A DNA stretch of 64,000 nt from Natrinema altunense (lineage in GTDB: Archaea > Halobacteriota > Halobacteria > Halobacteriales > Natrialbaceae). Of this stretch, positions 17,604 through 25,512 are shown one piece after another. The notes beneath the pieces are model-generated. The model was not told where the DNA came from. It did not search any database and saw only the letters and a program-made list of their open reading frames with translations. The DNA lies in contig NZ_JNCS01000010.1 in the NCBI RefSeq assembly GCF_000731985.1, forward strand, positions 62,001 to 126,000, in the 5' to 3' direction. The position numbers were made by a program, and so were the translations under genes. Position 1 is the stretch's first letter. Every line of letters begins with the position of its first letter.

Positions 17604-20600
17604 ATGTCCCTGGAGCCGAGCGCCGACCCGGCCGCCGACCGGCGAGCGAACTACGACTATCGGAGCGATGACGTCGATCGCCCGGCCCTGGTCGCTGACC
17701 TCGAGACGGTCGGCGACTGCGAGGTCCGAGCCGACTCCTACTCCCGCGAACTGTACGCGACCGATGCGAGCGCCTACGAGCGGACGCCGATCGCCGTCGC
17801 CTTCCCCGAGTCGACCGCCGACGTCGCGGGCATCCTCGAGTACTGTGCGGAGCGGCGGATTCCGGTCCTGCCGCGAGGTGGGGGGACGAGCCTCGCCGGG
17901 CAGACGGTCAACCGGGCCGTCGTACTCGACTTCACACGGTACATGAACGACATCCTCGAGATCGATCCGGACGCCCGGACCGCAACGGTCCAGCCCGGGA
18001 CGATACTCGGGACGCTCAACGAGACCCTCGCACCTCACGGCCTCAAGTTCGCACCCGATCCCGCGTGGGGCGACAAGAGCGCCATCGGCGGCGCGATCGG
18101 CAACAATTCGACCGGGTCACACTCGCTGCAGTACGGCAAAACCGACGCCTATATCGAAGGAGTCGAAGTCGTCCTCGCCGACGGTACCGTTACCCGGTTC
18201 GGCGAAGTCACCGTCGCCGAGATCAGCGAGCGGGCCGACCCCGACGGCGACCTCGAGAGCCGAATCTACGCCGCGGTCAAGCGTATCCTCGCGGACGACG
18301 CGGATCGCATCGCGGACACGTATCCCGACCTCAAGCGCAACGTGTCCGGCTACAACCTCGACCGGCTCGTCGCCGAGGCCCGCGGCGAGGACCTGCCCGG
18401 CGGCGAGGACACCGGCGAGCCGGGGACCGTCAACCTCGCGCGCCTGCTCGCCGGCAGCGAGGGAACCCTGGCGATCGTCACCGAAGCGACCGTCTCGCTC
18501 GAGCCGGTCCCCGAGACGAAGGCCGTCGCCCTGCTGTGCTATCGCGACCTCCACGAGGCGATGCGGGACGTCGAGCCGATCGTCGCACACGATCCCGCGG
18601 CGGTCGAGGTGTTAGACGACGTGTTGCTCGATCTGGCGCGCGATACCGCGGAGTTCGGGCCAGTCACCGAGATGCTCCCCGACGGGACCAACGCCGTCCT
18701 GCTCGTGGAGTTCTACGCCGAGGAGACGGCCCACGGTGAGAGGCGAGTCGCGGGCCTGCTGGCCGACCGCGTGCCGTCGGCGACGCCGGCGGGGAAGCCG
18801 GCCGACGACGCCCCCGCCAGCGATGCCGACCCCCTCGCGCTCGAGGCGCTTGAGGCCTACGACGAGGCCGAGCGCGCGAAGCTCTGGAAGCTCCGCAAGT
18901 CCGGCCTCCCGATCCTGCTCTCGCGGACGACCGACGCGAAGCACATCAGCTTCATCGAGGACACCGCGATCCCGCCAGCGAAGCTCCCCGAGTTCGTCGC
19001 GGAGTTCGAGGCGATCCTCGAGCGACACGATACCTACGCCAGTTTCTACGCCCACGCCGGCCCCGGCGTGCTCCACGTCCGGCCGCTGGTGAACACGAAG
19101 ACCGAGGTCGGCCTCGAGCAACTCCACGGCATCGCGGACGACGTGACCGACCTCGTCGTCGAGTTGGGGGGTTCAGTCTCGGGCGAACACGGCGACGGTC
19201 GCGCCCGGACACAGTGGAACCGGAAGCTCTACGGCGACGACCTCTGGGCGACGTTTCAGGACCTCAAGACCGCCTTCGATCCCGACTGGCTCCTCAACCC
19301 GGGCCAGGTCGTCTTCCGCGAAGACGAGCCCACCGACCTGCGGGAGCACCTGCGGTTCGATCCCGACTCCGAGTTCGACGCGGGTTTCGAGCCCGTACTC
19401 GAGTGGGACAACGACAACGGCATGCAGGGAATGGTCGAACTCTGTCACGGCTGCGGTGGCTGTCGCGGCGAACAGGAGACGACGGGCGGCGTGATGTGTC
19501 CGACCTACCGGGCGAGTCAGGAGGAGATCACGGCGACGCGGGGGCGGGCGAACGCGCTCCGGCAGGCGATGAGCGGCGATCTCGAGCCCGACGAGGCCGT
19601 CTCCGACGAGTTCGTCGAGGAAGTGATGGGGCTGTGTATCGGCTGCAAGGGCTGTGCCATCGACTGTCCGAGCGAGGTCGACATGGCGAAGCTCAAGGCC
19701 GAAGTCACCCACGAGTACCACCAGCGAAACGGCGCGACGCTCCGGGACCGACTCTTCGCCAACGTCGGAACCCTCTCGCGATGGGGGAGCAAACTCGCCC
19801 CGCTCTCGAACGCCCTGGCGAAGCTCCCGGGCGCGCGCAAGGCGCTCGAGGTGACCCTCGGAATCGATGCCGACCGACCGCTGCCGACGTTTCACGGGAC
19901 GACGTTTCGGGACTGGTTCGACGAACGAGGCGGCGCTCGCGTGAGCGAAGCCGACGCCGCCCGCAAGGCCGTCCTCTATCCCGATACCTACACTAACTAC
20001 AGCCATCCCGAGGCCGGACAGGCCGCCGTTCGCGTGCTCGAGGCCGCCGGCATCCACGTCACCGTCCCCGACGGCCTCGGCGATACGGGCCGCCCGGCGT
20101 TCTCGAAGGGCTTCCTCGAGAAGGCGACAGACGCAGCCCGCGAGAACGTCAATGCGCTTGCACCACGGGTGGCCAACGGCTGGGACGTGGTCGTCATCGA
20201 ACCCACCGACGCCGTCATGTTCCAATCCGATTACCGCGATCTGCTTCCCTCGGCGGCCGCCGAGACGCTCGCTGACGCGACCTACGGCGTCTGCGAGTAC
20301 GTCGACACGTTCCGCCTGGACGAGGACATCGCGTTCGACGAGCGTGCGGCGACCGACGACCTGATCTATCACGGCCACTGTCACCAGAAGTCGGTGGCCA
20401 AGGATCATCACGCCGTCGGCGTCCTTCGGCGGGCCGGCTACGCGGTCGAGCCGCTCGATTCGGGCTGCTGTGGCATGGCCGGCAGTTTCGGCTACGAGTC
20501 CGAACACGCCTCGATGAGCGACGCCATCGCCGGCATTCTGTACGATCAGGTCGCCGACAGCGCGGGCGACCGCGTCGTTGCCCCCGGTGCCTCCTGTCGG

Positions 20601-20678
20601 ACCCAACTCGAGAACAGGTCCGACGCCCAGACGGAGCCGCCGACGCCGATCGAAGTCGTCGCCGACGCGCTCGAGTGA
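17604..20678 (+). CDS. FAD-binding/Fe-S oxidoreductase, D-lactate dehydrogenase-like (fused)
   Basis: 1024 residues. Residues about 45-270 form the PCMH-type FAD domain (PRGGGTSLAGQTVN at 90-103, GNNSTGSHSLQYGKTDAYIE), followed by an FAD-oxidase C-terminal domain (SFYAHAGPGVLHVRP, GSVSGEHGDGRARTQW). A ferredoxin-like double cluster region has CHGCGGC from Cys614 and CIGCKGCAIDCP from Cys678. Two cysteine-rich CCG modules follow, the second with YHGHCHQKSVAKDHH (Cys926) and DSGCCGMAG (Cys955-Cys956). This is the GlcD-GlpC-type fusion used for D-lactate or other 2-hydroxyacid oxidation into the respiratory chain. The exact substrate is uncertain. Confidence 0.9.
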   Translation: MSLEPSADPAADRRANYDYRSDDVDRPALVADLETVGDCEVRADSYSRELYATDASAYERTPIAVAFPESTADVAGILEYCAERRIPVLPRGGGTSLAGQTVNRAVVLDFTRYMNDILEIDPDARTATVQPGTILGTLNETLAPHGLKFAPDPAWGDKSAIGGAIGNNSTGSHSLQYGKTDAYIEGVEVVLADGTVTRFGEVTVAEISERADPDGDLESRIYAAVKRILADDADRIADTYPDLKRNVSGYNLDRLVAEARGEDLPGGEDTGEPGTVNLARLLAGSEGTLAIVTEATVSLEPVPETKAVALLCYRDLHEAMRDVEPIVAHDPAAVEVLDDVLLDLARDTAEFGPVTEMLPDGTNAVLLVEFYAEETAHGERRVAGLLADRVPSATPAGKPADDAPASDADPLALEALEAYDEAERAKLWKLRKSGLPILLSRTTDAKHISFIEDTAIPPAKLPEFVAEFEAILERHDTYASFYAHAGPGVLHVRPLVNTKTEVGLEQLHGIADDVTDLVVELGGSVSGEHGDGRARTQWNRKLYGDDLWATFQDLKTAFDPDWLLNPGQVVFREDEPTDLREHLRFDPDSEFDAGFEPVLEWDNDNGMQGMVELCHGCGGCRGEQETTGGVMCPTYRASQEEITATRGRANALRQAMSGDLEPDEAVSDEFVEEVMGLCIGCKGCAIDCPSEVDMAKLKAEVTHEYHQRNGATLRDRLFANVGTLSRWGSKLAPLSNALAKLPGARKALEVTLGIDADRPLPTFHGTTFRDWFDERGGARVSEADAARKAVLYPDTYTNYSHPEAGQAAVRVLEAAGIHVTVPDGLGDTGRPAFSKGFLEKATDAARENVNALAPRVANGWDVVVIEPTDAVMFQSDYRDLLPSAAAETLADATYGVCEYVDTFRLDEDIAFDERAATDDLIYHGHCHQKSVAKDHHAVGVLRRAGYAVEPLDSGCCGMAGSFGYESEHASMSDAIAGILYDQVADSAGDRVVAPGASCRTQLENRSDAQTEPPTPIEVVADALE

Positions 20679-20948
20679 CCGAAGACGGATAAACGGAGCC
20701 GATATCGACGGCCGTATGACTCGAGACGACGGCGGTGTGGCCGTTTGACCCGATACGGCGGTCACGTATTCCGTTTCTCGATCGTGTTTTGCTGCCCCCC
20801 TCGGTCGTGTCTTGCTTCGTTGCTGTTGCTATCATTTGCCCGTTGCCCGGTTGCCGTTTTCCCGGTTGCCGTTGCTGTCGCAACGCTCCGTCTCGATCCG
20901 CTCCGTCTCGATCGATCATTACATATCTAGGACCGGATAAAACACACG

Positions 20949-20966
20949 CACCCCAGGTGTCGAGTG
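20949..20966 (-). repeat. ORB-like element U1 (inverted)
   Basis: On the minus strand this reads cactcgacacctggggtg, an exact match to the elements at 21193 and 22841. It is the only inverted full copy, facing the plus-strand copies across about 230 bases. Confidence 0.8.
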
Positions 20967-21192
20967 TAGATGGACGAATAGCTATGGGAGAGACCGAGTG
21001 CGACCGGATCAGCCAACAATCAGGTATCAACGGTGCGGATAGCATCAGATAGGATGAACTAGAGTGAGGAAGATTTATAACTGATAACTAGAAACGGTAC
21101 CCGTACTCCACCAATATTGCCACTCGAAAGAGAAACGGGGGTATTCCTAGAAGTCCCTATTAGGAACTCTACGTCTCCTTCTCGGGCACCTA

Positions 21193-21210
21193 CACTCGAC
21201 ACCTGGGGTG
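21193..21210 (+). repeat. ORB-like element U2
   Basis: Exact cactcgacacctggggtg, followed by tggg. Together with U1 it brackets the AT-rich stretch at 21066-21093 in an inverted arrangement typical of the core of archaeal origins. Confidence 0.8.
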
Positions 21211-21309
21211 TGGGAGTACGTTTCACTGCGTTCCCACAAGGTGTGTTTCCGGGAGGGAGGCTCGATCGCTGATCGGGGACTGTACATCCTGCGTCTGTGC
21301 GCTCCAATT

Positions 21310-21326
21310 CACTCGACATGAGGGCT
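21310..21326 (+). repeat. ORB-like element U3 (degenerate)
   Basis: Reads cactcgacatgagggct: the cactcgac half is exact and the G-rich half is degenerate. Confidence 0.5.
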
Positions 21327-21385
21327 ATCAGCCGCTGTGTGACATCGTTTACACAGGCCCTGTTTGCACTGATTTCCGCACTCTA

Positions 21386-21402
21386 CACCCGACAGCTGGT
21401 GT
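21386..21402 (+). repeat. ORB-like element U4 near the orc promoter
   Basis: Reads cacccgacagctggtgt, one mismatch in the conserved half. It ends 17 bases before the TATA box of the orc1/cdc6 gene, so binding here could autoregulate the gene (inference). Confidence 0.55.
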
Positions 21403-21418
21403 CTCCGAATCACCAGTC

Positions 21419-21426
21419 TATAAATA
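21419..21426 (+). promoter_or_regulatory. TATA box of orc1/cdc6
   Basis: A clear tataaata centred about 22 bases before the ATG at 21444 and 28 before the in-frame ATG at 21450, implying a leaderless message and placing the true start at one of these two codons. Confidence 0.7.
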
Positions 21427-21443
21427 ACCCCCATCGGTACGTG

Positions 21444-22703
21444 ATGGGTATGGAAGACGGTACCGGTGGCGAAAACGGGTCCCTCGAGGAGTTCTGGGCG
21501 ACGGAGGACCCGATATTCAGCCGCAAGGAACTCCTCGATATCGACCTCGTTCCGAACGAAGACCGGATCATCGGCAGGGACAGCGAAATCAAGAACGTCG
21601 CCTCGAGCATTCATCCCGCGGTGAAAGGCCAGTCCCCCCGAAATACGCTCATTTATGGCAAAACGGGAACCGGGAAGTCCCTCGTCGCGAAACACGTCAC
21701 CAGGAGTGCCCAGCAGTATTCGGTCGAAAACGGGACCGAACTGGGGCGGGCGTACGTCGACTGTACGCAGACGAAGACCGAAACGCGTGTCGTGATCAAT
21801 CTGGCACAGACGCTGAACGATCCGGAAGAGACGGGCATCAGTATCCCTGTCACCGGATTATCGACCGACGTCTACTACGAGCGCTTTTGGTCGATTCTCG
21901 ATCACTGCTACGACGTCGCGATCATCATTCTCGACGAGATCGACAAACTCCAGGACAGCGAGATCCTCATGCAACTGTCCCGCGCGGGGGAAGCGGGAAA
22001 GCTCGACTCCTGTAGCGTGGGGATCATCGCGATCAGCAACAAGATCTCGTTCAAGGAATCGCTCGACGAACGGATCCTCAGTAGCCTGCAAGACCGTGAG
22101 TTCGTGTTTCCACCGTACGATGCGAATCAACTCCGCGAGATCATGTCCAACCGCGAGGATGCCTTCAGGGACGGCGTTCTCTCGGACGACGTCATCCCAT
22201 TGAGCGCCGCGTTCGCCGCCCAAGAGCACGGCGATGCGCGGAAAGCACTCGATATCCTTCGAAACGCCGGCGAACTGGCAAAGGACGGGGACGCCGAGGA
22301 AGTCACCGAAGAGCACGTCCGGAACGCTCGAGAGAGGGCCGATATCGACCGGTTTTCCCAGCTGCTCGAGGGGCAACCGACACAAATCAAGGCGTCCGTC
22401 TACGCGCTGTCGCTGCTCGCGGAGCAACACAGCGATCGGGAGGAGTTCGCGACCCGCGAGATTTACGAGACGTACCAGACCATCACGTCGGATAGCGCTC
22501 TCGGGATCGAAACACTCTCCCAGCGCCGAATGAGCGACAAACTCGACGAACAGGTCTTCCTCGATATTCTCGGACGGACCGAGCGGGTCGGACGCGGGTA
22601 CAGCAGCGGCGTGACGAATTACTACTACCTACTGGAGGACCCGTCCGTCGTACAGGCCGTGATTCACGACGACAACCGGTTTTCGGAACTCGATCGAACA
22701 TAA
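21444..22703 (+). CDS. orc1/cdc6: Orc1/Cdc6 origin-recognition and replication initiator protein
   Basis: 419 residues from the ATG at 21444; the start could equally be the ATG six bases later. The AAA+ domain has Walker A YGKTGTGKS (residues 71-79), Walker B IIILDEIDKL (161-169), sensor 1 GIIAISNKISF and the sensor 2 helix HGDARKALDILRNAGELA. The C-terminal part is the winged-helix DNA-binding domain (ALSLLAEQHSDREEFATREIYETYQTI onwards). The protein is expected to bind origin recognition boxes, open the origin and help load MCM. Surrounding ORB-like elements indicate it is the cognate initiator of this locus. An upstream extension to 21297 overlaps the TATA box and is rejected. Confidence 0.95.
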   Translation: MGMEDGTGGENGSLEEFWATEDPIFSRKELLDIDLVPNEDRIIGRDSEIKNVASSIHPAVKGQSPRNTLIYGKTGTGKSLVAKHVTRSAQQYSVENGTELGRAYVDCTQTKTETRVVINLAQTLNDPEETGISIPVTGLSTDVYYERFWSILDHCYDVAIIILDEIDKLQDSEILMQLSRAGEAGKLDSCSVGIIAISNKISFKESLDERILSSLQDREFVFPPYDANQLREIMSNREDAFRDGVLSDDVIPLSAAFAAQEHGDARKALDILRNAGELAKDGDAEEVTEEHVRNARERADIDRFSQLLEGQPTQIKASVYALSLLAEQHSDREEFATREIYETYQTITSDSALGIETLSQRRMSDKLDEQVFLDILGRTERVGRGYSSGVTNYYYLLEDPSVVQAVIHDDNRFSELDRT

Positions 22704-22714
22704 CTGCGGGAATT

Positions 22715-22732
22715 CACTCGACAGTTGGGGTG
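22715..22732 (+). repeat. ORB-like element D1
   Basis: Reads cactcgacagttggggtg, starting 12 bases after the orc1/cdc6 stop codon. It is the first of nine direct-orientation elements. Confidence 0.75.
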
Positions 22733-22751
22733 ACCCGGTAGATCTAGGCCA

Positions 22752-22769
22752 TACTCGACAGTCGGAGTG
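22752..22769 (+). repeat. ORB-like element D2
   Basis: Reads tactcgacagtcggagtg, 37 bases after the start of D1. Confidence 0.65.
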
Positions 22770-22788
22770 GCCCGGTCGATCGGACCCG

Positions 22789-22806
22789 CACTCGACGGTC
22801 GAGGTC
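22789..22806 (+). repeat. ORB-like element D3
   Basis: Reads cactcgacggtcgaggtc, 37 bases after D2; the same spacing occurs twice in succession. Confidence 0.6.
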
Positions 22807-22840
22807 GCTCGTTAGGCCGGACCCGTTTTTCGGGAGATTT

Positions 22841-22858
22841 CACTCGACACCTGGGGTG
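22841..22858 (+). repeat. ORB-like element D4 (exact)
   Basis: Exact cactcgacacctggggtg, followed by tgtgac, identical over 18 bases to U2 and to inverted U1. Confidence 0.8.
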
Positions 22859-22906
22859 TGTGACAGGTCACCCGCCGCTCGAGGGGCATGTCTCGCTATC
22901 ACATTT

Positions 22907-22924
22907 CACTCGACGGGTGGGGTG
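22907..22924 (+). repeat. ORB-like element D5
   Basis: Reads cactcgacgggtggggtg; only the three-base middle differs from the consensus. Confidence 0.7.
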
Positions 22925-22979
22925 GTCCGATTCGCAAAAACCGAGACAAGGACATCTATCGTCCGATTTTGGGCACTTA

Positions 22980-22997
22980 CATTCGACGCCCGGGGTA
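22980..22997 (+). repeat. ORB-like element D6
   Basis: Reads cattcgacgcccggggta. Confidence 0.6.
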
Positions 22998-23009
22998 TTC
23001 GGGGCGGTG

Positions 23010-23027
23010 CGCTCGACGACCGGGCTG
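23010..23027 (+). repeat. ORB-like element D7 (degenerate)
   Basis: Reads cgctcgacgaccgggctg. Confidence 0.45.
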
Positions 23028-23050
23028 ACTCACTGGTCGGGTCCGAATTT

Positions 23051-23068
23051 CATTCGACGGCCGGGGTC
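23051..23068 (+). repeat. ORB-like element D8
   Basis: Reads cattcgacggccggggtc. Confidence 0.6.
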
Positions 23069-23122
23069 TCGAGTTCCGAAGCGGGAGCGGCAAGCGCTCT
23101 CCGGCCCGTAATCCACCGAGAT

Positions 23123-23140
23123 CACTCGACGCGTGGCTGC
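23123..23140 (+). repeat. ORB-like element D9 (half conserved)
   Basis: Reads cactcgacgcgtggctgc; the conserved half is exact and the G-rich half is partly lost. It is the last recognisable copy before the siroheme decarboxylase gene. Confidence 0.5.
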
Positions 23141-23306
23141 GGTACGCCTCGCGGACCAGAACGCGACCCCTTTCAAACGCCGCGTCGCTGAAAGAAGCGA
23201 CAGTCGAGTTATCGCCCGCTGCTCGAGGCGGGCCGCGGCGAACTCGACGACTGAAACCGGACCGAGCTCACCGATGACTCCTGAGTCTGGTCCGCGGCAG
23301 GGCGAC

Positions 23307-24347
23307 TCAGCGGCCGACCAGCTCGTCGTAGCGCGCGCCGGTCTGTTTCAGCGTCTCGGTCGAGTACAGGCGCTCGTGGTCGACGGGGAGGTAGTCGGCG
23401 GCGAGTTCGTCGATCTTCGCGTCGACGGCCTCGGGATCGCGGCCGTGGATCATCGTAAACAGGTTGTACGGCCACTGCTGGTCGGGTCGGCGGGGCCGGT
23501 GGTAACAGAGGGTAACGTACGGCAGCCCGCCTGCTCGCTCACCCCACTCGTCGAGGGACTCGTCTGGCACGTCCCAGACGACCATGCAGTTGGCGTCGAA
23601 CCCCGTCACGACGTGGTTGATCACGCAGCCGATGCGCTTGATACAGCCGCGCTCGAGCAGTCGCTCGACGGCCGCGAGCACGTCCGCAACGTCGTCACCG
23701 ATCTCGTCGGCGATGTCGCGGTACGGCGTCGCCGACAGCGGGAACCCGTCCTGAATCTCGAGCAGCAGGTCGGCCTCGAGCGCGGAGAGATCGCCCGTCG
23801 CTTCCTCGCTGATTCGGGTCGCGGCGGAGTCCAGTCGCTCCGCGAGCGATTCGCGTGCGAAGCGGTCGCCGTTGACGACGGGGAACTCGAGGTCGATGTA
23901 GTAGTCCGTCAGCATCGGCAGGTTCAGAACGTCACAGCCGGTACGGCGCTCGATGTCGGTGAGAATCTCGTCGCGCGCGTCCTGCGAGCCGGCGGTGACG
24001 ACGAACCACATGTTCCACTCGTGGTCGCGGGCGTAGTTGTGGTTGACCTGCCGGTAGTCGTTGACGATCGTCGCGATCTCGTCGAAGCGGTCCGCGGGGG
24101 CCTGGACCGCCGCGAGCGTCGACGAACCGATCACGGGCGGGTTGAGGACCGCACCGAACCGACGGGCGATGCCGGTCTCCCGCAGGGTGCGGACGCGGTC
24201 GACTGCCGCCGCTTCGTCGATTCCGAGGTCGGCAGCGACGCGGCGAAACGGACGTTCATCGACCGGGAAGCCGCTCTGATAGCCGTCGATCAGCGCCGCG
24301 TCCACGTCGTCGATGGCCTCTCGCCAGTTCCCCGACAGGGTGCTCAT
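23307..24347 (-). CDS. ahbAB: Fused siroheme decarboxylase AhbA-AhbB (Lrp/AsnC-like)
   Basis: 346 residues from the ATG at 24347. There are two homologous halves (about 10-165 and 190-346), each with an Lrp-type helix-turn-helix (DERPFRRVAADLGIDEAAAV; TPYRDIADEIGDDVADVLAA) followed by an RAM-like ferredoxin fold. The RRFGAVLN and KRIGCVINH strands, VNHNYARDHEWNMWFVV and LCYHRPRRPDQQWPYNLFTM segments are those of AhbA/AhbB and NirD/L/G/H. They decarboxylate siroheme to didecarboxysiroheme in the archaeal alternative heme route. Such proteins are often mislabelled AsnC regulators. No other ahb gene is adjacent. An upstream in-frame extension is rejected as Arg/Pro-rich and unconserved. Confidence 0.85.
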   Translation of the reverse strand: MSTLSGNWREAIDDVDAALIDGYQSGFPVDERPFRRVAADLGIDEAAAVDRVRTLRETGIARRFGAVLNPPVIGSSTLAAVQAPADRFDEIATIVNDYRQVNHNYARDHEWNMWFVVTAGSQDARDEILTDIERRTGCDVLNLPMLTDYYIDLEFPVVNGDRFARESLAERLDSAATRISEEATGDLSALEADLLLEIQDGFPLSATPYRDIADEIGDDVADVLAAVERLLERGCIKRIGCVINHVVTGFDANCMVVWDVPDESLDEWGERAGGLPYVTLCYHRPRRPDQQWPYNLFTMIHGRDPEAVDAKIDELAADYLPVDHERLYSTETLKQTGARYDELVGR

Positions 24348-25233
24348 TGGTTGCCCTAGGGAGAAGGGGGCCGTATCGTTTTCGGGTCCGCTCGAGTCGG
24401 CTCGCAGGACACCACGGGGAAGTGTGCGATCACGTCGCGGAGGCCGACGCTCGCCTCGCGGTCGGCAGTGTCGCCGTCGTGGCGACCGAGGGTGACGGGC
24501 CACTGCCGATTCGAAGGGCCGGCTTTCGACAGGAATGACAGAATAGAATGATATCTGTTAGTGCTACAATAGAGCTGTGATTCAGCAGATCGAAGTTGAT
24601 CGAACCGATCAGTCGTATCGCCTCGCTCCGTTCGCTCTCGAGACGAAAGTATCCCGAAAACGCTTTTTAGCGGTCAAAATACGCGGTTCCGGTGTGGTCG
24701 CCACCAACGCCGGGACGGAACCGAACGGAAATCGATAGCGAGAGAAAGCCGACAGCAGAAGTATATTACAAATCTTATTTCTATATAACAATCAGATCTC
24801 ATATAGTATCGGCGAAACCCCACTACTGACTTTCGATCCCCTCATCGGTACGAGGAAGTTCCGACGAGTCCCGCGGACCGGTCTCGAGGCAACCTTGACG
24901 GACGACTATCCACACATCTCTTACAGACGTATGATCGTAATACCTAGTCGGTCCGATCGATCAACGCCGTTCATCAGCGAGCCGTCCGGAAACGGATGTG
25001 GCGTTTCATCTAGTATTACCGAGTTAGTATCCGTGATTCTCTCAGGGTTAGTATGCGAGGAGGGCCATAGTACGAAACCACGTCGGGAGATATCGCGCCC
25101 GTTGGGGCACCGGGCAACGTCGCAATCGCACCCGTTCGGACCCCGGACAGCGTCGCACCCGCTGGGAATAGTTTCCCCCTACTGCTCGGTACATACCATA
25201 TAGTTAGAGCTCTCGAGGACGAAGGGACGCCGA
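24348..25233. other. Intergenic region, no supported gene
   Basis: About 890 bases. It is AT-rich around 24540-24600 and 24760-24815 (for example tatattacaaatcttatttc). Near 25095-25170 there is a loose repetition of gcacccgttcgg / gcacccgctggg type words. Short frames on both strands lack start signals or recognisable domains. The segment tacataccatatag (about 25190-25203) may be the TATA region for the gene starting at 25234. Confidence 0.4.
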
Positions 25234-25512
25234 ATGGCGACCCCGCGTCGGATGCGGTTCGTCCGTGGACAGCTCGCCTGGATGGTAGCGACGGTACTCC
25301 TCTTGTCTGTATTCGGTTCGCTCTCCGCCGAACTGTTCTTCACCTGTTCGCTGATCGGGTTGCTCGTCGTCACCGAACTCACCGCACCGGGCAACGCGAC
25401 GCCGACGTGGCGGTCGCGGCTGCGGTGGCTCACGGCACTCGGGCTCGTCGGGTTCGCCTCGCTCGTCGCCCGCCGACTTCTCGCGGTGCTGCCACCGGAG
25501 GTGGTCCCGTGA
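25234..25512 (+). CDS. Small two- or three-helix membrane protein
   Basis: 92 residues with hydrophobic segments WMVATVLLLSVFGSLSAELF, CSLIGLLVVTELTAP and LRWLTALGLVGFASLVARRL. No family is recognised with confidence. Its stop codon overlaps the GTG start of the DUF4350 gene by the GTGA arrangement at 25509-25512, so it is translationally coupled and belongs to the DUF4350-MoxR operon, probably acting in the same membrane-associated system. Confidence 0.75.
   Translation: MATPRRMRFVRGQLAWMVATVLLLSVFGSLSAELFFTCSLIGLLVVTELTAPGNATPTWRSRLRWLTALGLVGFASLVARRLLAVLPPEVVP

Larger units (their letters stand above)
20949..23140. other. Predicted replication origin (orc1/cdc6 with flanking ORB array)
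   Basis: An orc1/cdc6 gene is embedded in repeated sites sharing cactcgac followed by a variable step and a G-rich half (consensus cactcgacacctggggtg). Four sites lie upstream and nine downstream of the gene; one upstream site is inverted. The 765-bp gap upstream holds AT-rich stretches (for example 21066-21093, gatttataactgataact) that could be the unwinding element. In archaea, Orc1/Cdc6 genes are usually adjacent to the origin they control, and origin recognition boxes have exactly this pattern of a dyad half plus G-string. Whether this origin is active is not known. Confidence 0.8.

Noticed and set aside
19173-20765. Long open frame opposite to the D-lactate dehydrogenase-like gene
   Set aside because: It overlaps the catalytic coding region on the other strand and shows no domain. 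The high GC content keeps antisense frames open.
20838-20913. Tandem words (cccggttgccgtt and gctccgtctcgatc, two copies each)
   Set aside because: Short two-copy duplications without relation to the ORB elements. They could be slippage noise in the origin gap and support no feature.
22715-23140. Direct repeat series resembling a CRISPR array
   Set aside because: Repeat units vary in sequence, the spacing ranges from 30 to 73 bases, no cas genes are near, and the array abuts orc1/cdc6. It fits ORB elements.
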